Below, piece after piece: positions 1 through 7,356 of a stretch of DNA of 38,792 bases. Position 1 is the first letter of the stretch, and each line of letters opens with the position of its first letter. Position numbers and translations under genes: made by a program. Below the pieces are notes generated by a model. That model ran no database searches, was not told where the DNA came from, and worked only from the letters and a program-made list of their open reading frames with translations. The DNA is from Deltaproteobacteria bacterium (GTDB lineage: Bacteria; Desulfobacterota; DSM-4660; Desulfatiglandales; Desulfatiglandaceae), in the NCBI GenBank assembly GCA_022340265.1, contig JAJDOH010000250.1, forward strand, positions 1 to 38,792. The letters are read 5' to 3'.

Positions 1-506
1 ACTTCCTCCAGATCCGCCTGATTCGGCCTTCCCCGAATATCCCCCAGGCGACCGCCCACTGAGTGGCTCTTGAGTTTTTCCGTTTTGTACTCTCCCACCA
101 CGTACCATTCACCAATGATGTTGTATCCCAGGTGGTCGAAGAGCTGCCCCATGAATTTTACAGCGGGAATGGCTTCGTTGATTCCCGTGTGAACGCCGCC
201 ATAGGTACAATAGGCGACCACGTTGTAACCGGTTCTTCTGGGGGATGAGCGTTTTATTTCCCCTTTCTTGACGTATGTCTGAATCATTTCCAGATTGAAA
301 TCCATAAGGCTTTTTCCGGGCAGCTGACGGTACACACCGGATCCCACAAAGACGAAATCGTAGTCGAGAATATCGAAGGACGGTCTTTTTGATCCGAGTT
401 TGACGGTATCAATTGTGTGTCCCAGTTCCCGAACGGTTTCGTCAATCCGATTCGCCACTTTTTCGGTATTTCCGGTTGACGAAAAGTAGAGGTTGAGTAT
501 TTTCAT
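1..506 (-). CDS. Flavodoxin-family protein (3' end cut off by window edge)
   Basis: Reading the minus strand from the ATG at 506 gives an open frame of at least 168 codons that runs off the window. The N-terminus is MKILNLYFSSTGNTEKVANR. SSTGNT is a typical flavodoxin phosphate-binding loop for FMN after the first beta strand. Later segments DYDFVFVGSGVYRQLPG and YCTYGGVHTGINEA match the second and third FMN-contact regions of flavodoxin/flavodoxin-like folds. An AGGAGG-like stretch (GAGGTCCCC region, 507-520) lies just upstream of the ATG. The role is probably electron transfer or NAD(P)H:quinone/FMN reduction in the cytoplasm; the partner cannot be told. It is divergent from the gene at 754. 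Confidence 0.8.
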   Translation of the reverse strand, partial: MKILNLYFSSTGNTEKVANRIDETVRELGHTIDTVKLGSKRPSFDILDYDFVFVGSGVYRQLPGKSLMDFNLEMIQTYVKKGEIKRSSPRRTGYNVVAYCTYGGVHTGINEAIPAVKFMGQLFDHLGYNIIGEWYVVGEYKTEKLKSHSVGGRLGDIRGRPNQADLEE

Positions 507-753
507 GGGGACCTCCTCAAAAGGTTTCGGTTCAAAATTGCGTTTGCATCGTTCTTATGATAGTGGTTTTGTAACAAAGAGTAAACCATGGCATAGCCAA
601 AAAAGCACCGCTTGGATACGGAATAGAAAAATATATAGGATGGGAATACCCAAAAACCACACCTCATCGCATGCGGAATTCTGAAAAACGAGATTCAGGA
701 GACGTTCAGTTTAAAACGACTTAACAGGGTCCTAAAGGAGGCTATAGCGCGAA

Positions 754-1809
754 ATGACACCTGAAATCCTAAACGGTCCCGCCTCGGAAACCGTGGCCGG
801 CTCTCATCAGAACCGATTGTCGGAGCTGATGGCCAGGTATCAGGAGGGTCGTAGATCTACCTTTCATCTGGGGCCGTTTTTGTCCACTACCGCCCTTCGA
901 GACCGTGGATTATCATTCAACGATGCTTTCCGGGATAAGAAAACCATGGCCGCCGCGGCGCGTCTCAATTTTGAATTGGGATTTGAATCCACGGTTTTAC
1001 CCTTTGACATGAATGTGGAAGCGGAGATGCTGGGCGCGCACGTCCGCTATCACGAGGGGTTTGAGGGGCACCCGGTCTATCCCACCATTTCACGCCGACC
1101 CGTTAAAGGTTGGGAGGATGTGGCCTTTTCCGGCCCCATAGAGAGGCGTGGCCGAATGCCGGTTGTCTTGAATGCCATTTTATCGCTTAAAAGGAATTTT
1201 TCCCATGAAGGCGCCGTCGGCGCGTTCATGCCGGGTCCTTTTACGCTGGCAGGACAGGTGATGGAACCTGAAAAGCTCTTTATGATGCTCATCAAAGAGC
1301 CGGATACGGCGGAAAAAATTCTCATGCGGTTAAGCGATTTTATCATGGCGCTTAAATCTCTTTACGCCAATGCGGGTGTTGACTTCATAACGGTGGAAGA
1401 GGGGGGGGCCTCCGCTGTTTCGCCCCGAATATTCGGCAGTTTGCTGTTGCCGCACCTTCAGAACATATTTGCACAAAAACCGTGTCCCATGGCCATATCA
1501 ATGGTGGGGGGCACGGAACAATTCCTGGATTTTCTTCTGGCGTGCGGTGCGGACGCTGTTCAGGTCGATCGTGGGTGCGATACGGCGTTTGTCAGTAAAA
1601 AAAATCCGGATCACCTGCCGCTCTTTACAGGGTGCGGTGTGAATGATATGCTGGCCAAAGGCGATCCTGAAACCGTTGCCAGTGCGGTGCGTGAACGTCT
1701 GGACCAGGGCGCCACAGGGGTTGCGCCGCCCGCAGATATTTACCCGGCCGCCAGAATGGAAAACATTCAGGCTTTCATCAATGCACTCCGCCGGTACGAA
1801 GAGGCATAA
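754..1809 (+). CDS. MtaA/CmuA-like uroporphyrinogen decarboxylase-superfamily protein lacking zinc ligands
   Basis: A 351-residue TIM-barrel protein of the HemE/MtaA superfamily. The N-terminal region (LSFNDAFRDKKTMAAAARL, then LGFESTVLPFDMNVEAEMLG) follows the MtaA/CmuA pattern rather than true HemE, which starts with an arginine-rich PVWFMRQAGRY-type motif that is absent here. MtaA-type methylcobamide:coenzyme M methyltransferases bind zinc through H-x-C and a later Cys. At the equivalent places this protein has ISMVGGT (S249, V251) and APPADIYP (A327), so all three ligands appear replaced. It is therefore unlikely to be a standard zinc thiol methyltransferase; a corrinoid-related or unknown lyase role is possible. 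A strong AAAGGAGG lies about 12 bases before the ATG. Confidence 0.75.
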   Translation: MTPEILNGPASETVAGSHQNRLSELMARYQEGRRSTFHLGPFLSTTALRDRGLSFNDAFRDKKTMAAAARLNFELGFESTVLPFDMNVEAEMLGAHVRYHEGFEGHPVYPTISRRPVKGWEDVAFSGPIERRGRMPVVLNAILSLKRNFSHEGAVGAFMPGPFTLAGQVMEPEKLFMMLIKEPDTAEKILMRLSDFIMALKSLYANAGVDFITVEEGGASAVSPRIFGSLLLPHLQNIFAQKPCPMAISMVGGTEQFLDFLLACGADAVQVDRGCDTAFVSKKNPDHLPLFTGCGVNDMLAKGDPETVASAVRERLDQGATGVAPPADIYPAARMENIQAFINALRRYEEA

Positions 1810-1938
1810 GGATGGTTTTTGCCATCATCCAATGAAAACTGCAGCGAACGAAATGAAGAATGGAAACTTTGCATTTTAGATGGATCGTATGCGACGGTTA
1901 CTTCGCATCTTTAACACCCAGATGAGGGAGCCCTGCCA

Positions 1939-2394
1939 ATGTCGAGGGATATGCTGGAGCGAATAAGTGCCTTTGTGAAATCCAAGGACAGTTGCGTACT
2001 GGCAACTTCAACCGGGGATAAACCCCACTGTTCGCTCATGGTGTATGTAGCGGACGACCAGTGTCGTGAAATTTACATGGTGACCCAACAGACGGGGACC
2101 AAATATGCCAATCTGAAACAAAATCCCAACGTCAGCCTGCTTATCGACACCCGGGAGGAACACCAGGGAAAAGAGAGACCGAACGCACTGGCACTAACCG
2201 TGAACGGCAGATTTGAGGAAATTCAGGACCTGGCGAGGAAAGCTGAGATCACCGGGGTCCTGTTGGAACGTCATCCCCACATGGCAGATTTCGTGAGCGA
2301 CGCCCGTATCACTGTTTTCGCCGTCAAAGTAACTTCGTTCTTGTTGATGGACGGATTGACCGAATCCCATTACATGGATGTCAATGCATCATAA
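1939..2394 (+). CDS. Pyridoxamine 5'-phosphate oxidase-like flavin-binding protein
   Basis: A 151-residue single-domain protein. DSCVLATSTGDKPHCSLMVY near residues 17-36 and the following YMVTQQTGTKYANLKQNPNVSLLID match the split-barrel PPOX family: a strand pair carrying a small-molecule phosphate contact, then the K-x-x-N-L-x-x-N-P-x-V signature. Members bind FMN, F420 or heme and reduce diverse substrates; the substrate cannot be inferred. GAGGGA precedes the ATG by about 9 bases. Its stop overlaps the first ATG of the photolyase frame (TAATG), so the two genes are probably co-transcribed and perhaps translationally coupled. Confidence 0.75.
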   Translation: MSRDMLERISAFVKSKDSCVLATSTGDKPHCSLMVYVADDQCREIYMVTQQTGTKYANLKQNPNVSLLIDTREEHQGKERPNALALTVNGRFEEIQDLARKAEITGVLLERHPHMADFVSDARITVFAVKVTSFLLMDGLTESHYMDVNAS

Positions 2395-2417
2395 TGAAGG
2401 ATTTAGGGGGTCGTCCC

Positions 2418-3920
2418 ATGCAAAACGCCGTTCCCGAAGCCAGAATCCGCTCCGCCAACGACGCACCGGTCAATTCCCATGGTCATTTTGTCTTGTATTG
2501 GATGACCGCCTGCCGCCGAGTAGAATGGAATTATAGCCTGGATCGCGCCGTTTCATGGGCATGGGAACTGAATAAACCCCTCGTGATCCTGGAAGCGCTT
2601 CGCGCCGGTTACCCCTGGGCTTCCGACCGGTTTCATGGGTTCATCATGGCGGGTATGTGTGACAACCGAGCGGCTTTGAAAGATCAGAACGTTCTTTATT
2701 ATCCTTATGTGGAACCCATTGAAAATGCCGATAAAGGGCTCCTTGAAACGCTGGCATTGGAAGCCGCAATTGTGGTGACCGATGATTTTCCGGCCTTTTT
2801 TCTTCCGAACATGATCCGGTCAGCGGCCAAAAAGCTCACCGTACGCCTGGAGCAGGTGGATGGAAACGGTATCCTTCCCATGGCCGATGCGGATCGAATT
2901 TTCAGCACGGCCTATTCTTTCAGGCGGTTTCTTCAAAAAAATCTGATGTCTCACTTCTCTGCGCCACCAAAGGCATCTGCATTAAAAGGGCGTTCACTCA
3001 AAAAGCCATCGCGATCCCTTGTGGAAAAGATTCAAAAAAAGTGGCCTTCGGTGCCGTTACGTGATCTGAACGCCACCCCCGAAAACCTGAAACGGTATCC
3101 CATTGATCACGCGATAAGTCCGGTACCGGGCGAGGGTGGTTCGGTTCGAGGCCTCAGGATGCTCAAACGGTTTACCACGTCCGGCCTTCCCCATTACGCA
3201 GACGGTCGCAATCAGCCCGATCAGCAGGTGACCAGCGGTTTGTCCCCCTACCTTCATTTCGGGCACATCTCCCCCCATCAGGTGTTTCATGAAATAGCCC
3301 TAAATCAGAAATGGCAGCCTCAGAAAAGCGCCCAAAAAAAGGCCGACGGCAGACGGGCCGGCTGGTGGGGCATGGATGAAAACGCCGAAGCATTTCTGGA
3401 TCAGCTCATCACCTGGCGGGAACTGGGGTTCAACATGTGCCGGCATAATGAAAAATATGACCAATATACGTCACTACCCCAGTGGGTGCGGGATACCCAC
3501 GATGCCCATGTGAAAGACAAACGCCCTTATGTTTATGCCCTTGAGCATTTCGAGAATGCCGAAACACACGATCCCCTGTGGAACGCGGCCCAGAACCAGC
3601 TGGTGCGCGAGGGCCGCATTCACAACTATCTGCGCATGCTGTGGGGTAAAAAAATTTTTCACTGGTCGGCATCACCCCGGGAAGCCCTGGATATCATGAT
3701 CCGGTTGAACAACCGCTACGCCCTGGATGGCAGAGACCCCAACTCCTACTCGGGCATTTTCTGGGTTCTGGGCCGGTATGACCGGGCCTGGGGGCCGGAA
3801 CGGTCTGTTTTTGGAAAGGTTCGCTATATGAGTTCTAAAAACACCGCGCGAAAGATTCGAACGGGGGATTATGTGAAGCAGTATGCTACTCATGGCCGGC
3901 AGCCTTCTTCTTCTCACTGA
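2418..3920 (+). CDS. phr: Class II CPD DNA photolyase
   Basis: About 500 residues; flavin-dependent, light-driven repair of cyclobutane pyrimidine dimers. Class II hallmarks run the whole length: an early LYWMTACRRVEWNYSL (compare YWM-x-R-D-x-R-x-x-D-N-W), VDGNGILPM in the antenna/Rossmann part, LSPYLHFGHISP at the start of the FAD domain, then ITWRELGFNMCRHN, YVYALEHFENAETHDPLWNAAQ, RMLWGKKIFHW and LNNRYALDGRDPNSYSGIFW. I place the start at ATG 2418, which has AGGGGG at 2405-2410, rather than at ATG 2394, which overlaps the previous stop but lacks a Shine-Dalgarno sequence. The last 35 bases overlap the convergent MFS gene. A photolyase implies at least occasional light exposure. Confidence 0.9.
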   Translation: MQNAVPEARIRSANDAPVNSHGHFVLYWMTACRRVEWNYSLDRAVSWAWELNKPLVILEALRAGYPWASDRFHGFIMAGMCDNRAALKDQNVLYYPYVEPIENADKGLLETLALEAAIVVTDDFPAFFLPNMIRSAAKKLTVRLEQVDGNGILPMADADRIFSTAYSFRRFLQKNLMSHFSAPPKASALKGRSLKKPSRSLVEKIQKKWPSVPLRDLNATPENLKRYPIDHAISPVPGEGGSVRGLRMLKRFTTSGLPHYADGRNQPDQQVTSGLSPYLHFGHISPHQVFHEIALNQKWQPQKSAQKKADGRRAGWWGMDENAEAFLDQLITWRELGFNMCRHNEKYDQYTSLPQWVRDTHDAHVKDKRPYVYALEHFENAETHDPLWNAAQNQLVREGRIHNYLRMLWGKKIFHWSASPREALDIMIRLNNRYALDGRDPNSYSGIFWVLGRYDRAWGPERSVFGKVRYMSSKNTARKIRTGDYVKQYATHGRQPSSSH

Positions 3921-5049
3921 GGCCGGTGATGAGGGGGATCACCAGGAAGCACATAACGAAAAAGACCACACCCTCCCAGCTGAATCGTTCAAACGCAAAC
4001 CCCGCCCCCGTAATCCCGAGCCAGCCCCCTGCATAGTAGAACAGCATGTAGATGGCATTGGCTTTTCCGTGATCCCGGGAAAGTTTCCGGTTGAGCAATC
4101 CCACAGCCACTGCATGGATGGTGAAAAATCCCGCGCAGACGCCCAATAGGCCCATGATCACGGCTGTCACCCAGGGGATCAGCAGCAGAAGCAATGCCGC
4201 GGCTTCGATGATGGTCGCAACAATCAATATCCGGCCACCGCCGAACCGGTTGCTGAAACGGCCGGCCACCGGTCCCAGAAATATCCCCAGGACATAGACC
4301 AGATAAATGAGGGTGGTCAATTCCGTTGAAAAATGAAAGGGCGCACCTTCCATTCGATAGGGCAGAAAGTTGAAGATCGGCGAAAAAATCAAAAGGGCAC
4401 CGGCACCACAGCTGTAAATGAGCACCAGATCTTTACGTTTGAGGAGTGACAGAAGGCCGCTTTTTGATGCATTGGATGGGCTGCCCACACTTTTCGTGCG
4501 CGGCAATACCAGCACTGCGGCCGATGTTGCCGCCAGGATAAGGCCTGCAGCGGAGAAAAAAGCATATCGCCAGTGAAGGGGTGGATGGATAAAGCCGCCC
4601 AGAAGACGGCCGCTTAAACCACCCAGAACCGTAGCGGACACATAGGACCCCATAACCACGCTCAATCGGGGGCCGGGCAGGGTTCGCGCCAGCCAGGCGG
4701 AGAGGCTGGTGGTGAGCGCCGGAATAAAGAGCCCTTGAAAGAACCGTGCCGCCACCAGAATCTTGAAGTCATGGGTCAGGGCAGAGACCATGCCGCCTGC
4801 CGCCACGCAAATGCCGCCGGTCAAAAGGATGGGATGGATGGATATCTTGTCGGATAAAGATCCGAAAAAGAGGCTCGAAAGCACAATTCCAAATATTACC
4901 GCCGAAACCGTAAAGGACACCTTTACGGGGGTCACCTGGAATTCATGCTGCAGCACCGGCAGCACGGGCTGCGTGATATAGATATTGGCAAATGATGCCG
5001 ACACCAGCGCGAATACAACAGCTTGTAATTTGAAAATGTCCTTTTTCAT
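3886..5049 (-). CDS. Major facilitator superfamily transporter (efflux-type, 12 TM)
   Basis: A 387-residue inner-membrane protein with about 12 hydrophobic segments. The first loop has NIYITQPVLPVLQHEF, a pattern of drug or sugar efflux permeases of the YnfM/AraJ type, and FFGSLSDKISIHPILLTGG is the MFS loop 2-3 motif (G-x-x-x-D-K/R-x-G-R-like). The second half has a matching GPVAGRFSNRFGG. The substrate is unknown. The gene is convergent with and overlaps the photolyase by 35 bases. Its start faces the kai block across an AT-rich spacer containing a possible operator. Confidence 0.85.
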   Translation of the reverse strand: MKKDIFKLQAVVFALVSASFANIYITQPVLPVLQHEFQVTPVKVSFTVSAVIFGIVLSSLFFGSLSDKISIHPILLTGGICVAAGGMVSALTHDFKILVAARFFQGLFIPALTTSLSAWLARTLPGPRLSVVMGSYVSATVLGGLSGRLLGGFIHPPLHWRYAFFSAAGLILAATSAAVLVLPRTKSVGSPSNASKSGLLSLLKRKDLVLIYSCGAGALLIFSPIFNFLPYRMEGAPFHFSTELTTLIYLVYVLGIFLGPVAGRFSNRFGGGRILIVATIIEAAALLLLLIPWVTAVIMGLLGVCAGFFTIHAVAVGLLNRKLSRDHGKANAIYMLFYYAGGWLGITGAGFAFERFSWEGVVFFVMCFLVIPLITGLSEKKKAAGHE

Positions 5050-5110
5050 GGTTTCGGATCTCTTTATATGAAATGTGCGGATTTTATGCTAGAAAATTAA
5101 ATATCTTTAT

Positions 5111-5125
5111 TGATAATAATCATAA
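5111..5125. promoter_or_regulatory. Possible Fur-like operator in AT-rich spacer
   Basis: TGATAAT-A-ATCATAA resembles the 7-1-7 Fur pattern TGATAATnATTATCA (7/7 on the left, 5/7 on the right). It lies about 60 bases upstream of the MFS start on the minus strand and about 350 bases upstream of kaiB, in a very AT-rich stretch (5090-5175) where such matches arise easily. Weak evidence. Confidence 0.2.
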
Positions 5126-5196
5126 AATTTAATGAGTAACCAAATAAATATAAAGCAAAAATTGAAATAACATGCGGAATGGGTTCGCAACAATAG

Positions 5197-5445
5197 GTAT
5201 TGACCGGCCATGAGCATTCGTATAGAGTGGTTGAAGGATGAAAAGGGTTTCCCTTAGGAATCGTAAACGTGGTGTGGGATCTGAATCCTGAAATCCCGGC
5301 CATCATTCTGACAGGCGTCGGTGAAAACGGGCTCAGACGCAAATCGTTGCGCCCGGAAGTTGATTTGTATCTCGAAAAATCGATCACACCGAAAGAGCTG
5401 CTCGAAACCATTCGGCAACTGGGAAAAGTGAACCATAAAAACTGA
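5197..5445 (+). pseudogene. Decayed response-regulator receiver domain upstream of kaiB
   Basis: One reading frame carries receiver-like pieces. GHEHSYRVVEG (5206-5238) fits the helix-1 end/strand-2 region; then comes a TGA. The frame reopens as WDLNPEIPAIILTGVGEN ... DLYLEKSITPKELLETIRQLGK, which matches strand 4, the conserved T, strand 5 with the usual K, and helix 5. The central part with the phospho-accepting Asp is missing, and there is no convincing start codon (GTG 5269 could at most give 58 residues). It ends 12 bases before the kaiB ATG, so it is probably the debris of a receiver-domain gene that once preceded kaiB. The rest of 5050-5457 is AT-rich spacer with no other gene seen. 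Confidence 0.55.
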
Positions 5446-5457
5446 AAGGAACCCTGC

Positions 5458-5778
5458 ATGAACAACCCAAGCACTGATGTCGCTCCCGTTGATGGGAAAA
5501 TCTGGGAACTCACACTGTATAAGGTGGGCGGTTCACCCTCTTCAATAAAGGCGGAAACCCATCTTCGAAAGTTGTGCGATCACTACCTTTTAGACCGCTA
5601 TCATCTGAAGGTGGTCGATATCCGGGACCGTTCGGCCCCCCTGCCACCGGATATCCTGGCTGCGCCCACCGTGGTTCGCACATTCCCGCGGCCTGAACGG
5701 CGCGTCATCGGGGACCTTTCCGCAACGGAAAAAGCCGTAGAAGGCCTTGGGTTACGGGATGCCCTGGTTGAAGCTTGA
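5458..5778 (+). CDS. kaiB: KaiB, circadian-clock-type thioredoxin-fold protein
   Basis: 106 residues. WELTLYKVGGSPSSIKAETHL is the KaiB/SasA-type first beta-alpha unit (compare LKLYVAGNTPNS). LKVVDIRD, AAPTVVRTFPRPERRVIGDLS and the C-terminal helix align with cyanobacterial KaiB, including the prolines and the RR-x-IGDLS signature in the part that refolds when KaiB switches to the thioredoxin fold and binds KaiC. It has a roughly 12-residue N-terminal extension before the first strand. AAAGGA sits 7 bases before the ATG. kaiC follows closely, so the pair is an operon. In cyanobacteria KaiB binds the KaiC CI ring and promotes dephosphorylation; the same binding is inferred here. Confidence 0.93.
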   Translation: MNNPSTDVAPVDGKIWELTLYKVGGSPSSIKAETHLRKLCDHYLLDRYHLKVVDIRDRSAPLPPDILAAPTVVRTFPRPERRVIGDLSATEKAVEGLGLRDALVEA

Positions 5779-5842
5779 GATGCAATGATAATGGCCCATG
5801 AAGGACCCGAAAAAAATGAGTGGATATACAGAGGAAAAAGAA

Positions 5843-7285
5843 ATGAATAATCGTACGGATTCAAAAACGGCGGTTTTAAAGTCCTTAAGCAAAACGCCCA
5901 CCGGGATTCAGGGCCTCGATGAAATTACCGGAGGCGGTCTTCCAAAGGGTCGACCCACCTTGGTTTGCGGCGGCGCCGGTTGCGGAAAGACCGTGCTGGC
6001 CATTGAATTCCTGGTCCGGGGAATTGAGCGTTTTGATGAAAATGGCGCTTTCATCACCTTTGAAGAAACCGCGGACGAATTGACGGAAAATACCGCCTCC
6101 CTCGGTTTCGATTTGAAGGCGCTGACCCATGATAAACGACTGTCTCTGAAACAACTGTACTACGAGCCTGTCAACGACGTGGAAACAGGCGACTATGATC
6201 TGAGCGGTCTTTTTGCCCAGATCGGGTCTGCCATAGACTCGGTAAAGGCCCAACGGGTGGTCATTGACGGCATCGAAACCCTTTTTTCCTATTTTTCCCG
6301 GGAACAGATCGTTCGGGCGGAACTGAAACGGCTGTTTCGCTGGTTGAAGGAAAAGGGCGTGACGGCGATTGTGACCTGTGAAGCGGGTCCCGGTCAGCAA
6401 ATCACCCGGCGCGGCATCGAGGAATATATCTCCGATTGCGTGATTTTCCTCAGCCAGCGGGTTCAGGATCAGATTTCCATCCGTCGCTTGCATATCATCA
6501 AATACCGAGGATCCGTTCACGGCGCCAACGAATACCCCTTTCTGCTGACCGAAAAGGGCTTTTCGGTTCTCCCCGTCACCTCCATCGGCCTCGAATACGA
6601 GGCGCTCACGGAAAGGATGCTCACCGGCATTGAAGGGCTGGACCGTATGTTTGAGGGAAAGGGGTATTTCAAGGGGAGCGGCATTCTCATTTCCGGCACC
6701 GCGGGAACGGGAAAATCCACCTTTGCCGCCTGTTTTGCCGCCGCCAATTGCCGAAGGGGCGCCCGCACCCTTTATTTTTCCTTTGAGGAGTCGGCCCCCC
6801 AGATTGTTCGCAATATGCAGTCCATAGGCATGGATTTGGCCCCCTTTGTGGAAAAAGGCCTTTTGAAATTCGACGCCGTACGTCCGACCCTGCATGGACT
6901 GGAAATGCATCTACTGAACATGAACCGGCTGATCCAGGATTTTGCGCCGGATGCCGTCATTCTTGATCCCATCAGCAACTTAACAACCGTTGGGTCTCTT
7001 CCGGACGTCAAGCTCATGTTCCTTCGCATACTGGACACCCTGAAAAAAGCGAATATCACCTGTCTGTGTACGGACCTCACAAACGGAGGGCGTGCCATTG
7101 AAGCCACCGATGTGGGGGTGTCGTCCATCATGGATACCTGGATCCTGCTGCAAAACCATCCCAGGGACCGCCGCCGGGAACGATCGGTCTATATTCTGAA
7201 ATCACGGGGCATGTCCCATTCCAACGAAATGCATTCCTTCGAAATGAAAAACGATGGGATCCATATTCAGCCATCCTCTGAATGA
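5843..7285 (+). CDS. kaiC: KaiC, double-RecA ATPase/autokinase (KaiC2-like)
   Basis: 480 residues from ATG 5843 (GAGG 9 bases before); an earlier in-frame ATG at 5798 adds 15 residues but has a poor ribosome site. CI domain: Walker A GGAGCGKT (43-50), catalytic pair FEET (E74, E75), VVIDGIETLFS Walker B. CII domain: Walker A GTAGTGKS (285-292), FEES (E315, E316), AVILDPISNL Walker B. The phosphosite region ATDVGVSSIMDTWILLQ gives T422, S427 and S428, so the cyanobacterial Ser-Thr pair is Ser-Ser, as in KaiC2-type proteins. The protein stops soon after the last CII strand and lacks the A-loop and tail that bind KaiA, matching the absence of kaiA. Expected to be an ATPase and autokinase assembling as hexamers with KaiB. 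Confidence 0.93.
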   Translation: MNNRTDSKTAVLKSLSKTPTGIQGLDEITGGGLPKGRPTLVCGGAGCGKTVLAIEFLVRGIERFDENGAFITFEETADELTENTASLGFDLKALTHDKRLSLKQLYYEPVNDVETGDYDLSGLFAQIGSAIDSVKAQRVVIDGIETLFSYFSREQIVRAELKRLFRWLKEKGVTAIVTCEAGPGQQITRRGIEEYISDCVIFLSQRVQDQISIRRLHIIKYRGSVHGANEYPFLLTEKGFSVLPVTSIGLEYEALTERMLTGIEGLDRMFEGKGYFKGSGILISGTAGTGKSTFAACFAAANCRRGARTLYFSFEESAPQIVRNMQSIGMDLAPFVEKGLLKFDAVRPTLHGLEMHLLNMNRLIQDFAPDAVILDPISNLTTVGSLPDVKLMFLRILDTLKKANITCLCTDLTNGGRAIEATDVGVSSIMDTWILLQNHPRDRRRERSVYILKSRGMSHSNEMHSFEMKNDGIHIQPSSE

Positions 7286-7356
7286 ACCCTATTTGGCCTG
7301 TCTTCCCGTTACGACATCGTAAAGAAATATGGGGGAAGAATTGAGGATCAAAAAAA

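Noticed and set aside
5097..5513. Minus-strand 138-residue open frame over the kaiB leader
   Set aside because: It overlaps the receiver remnant and the kaiB start, its composition is Ser/Phe-rich shadow sequence, and it has no ribosome site or recognisable family.
5885..6910. 341-residue minus-strand open frame inside kaiC
   Set aside because: It is the antisense shadow of a clearly recognisable kaiC; no domain or start signal of its own.
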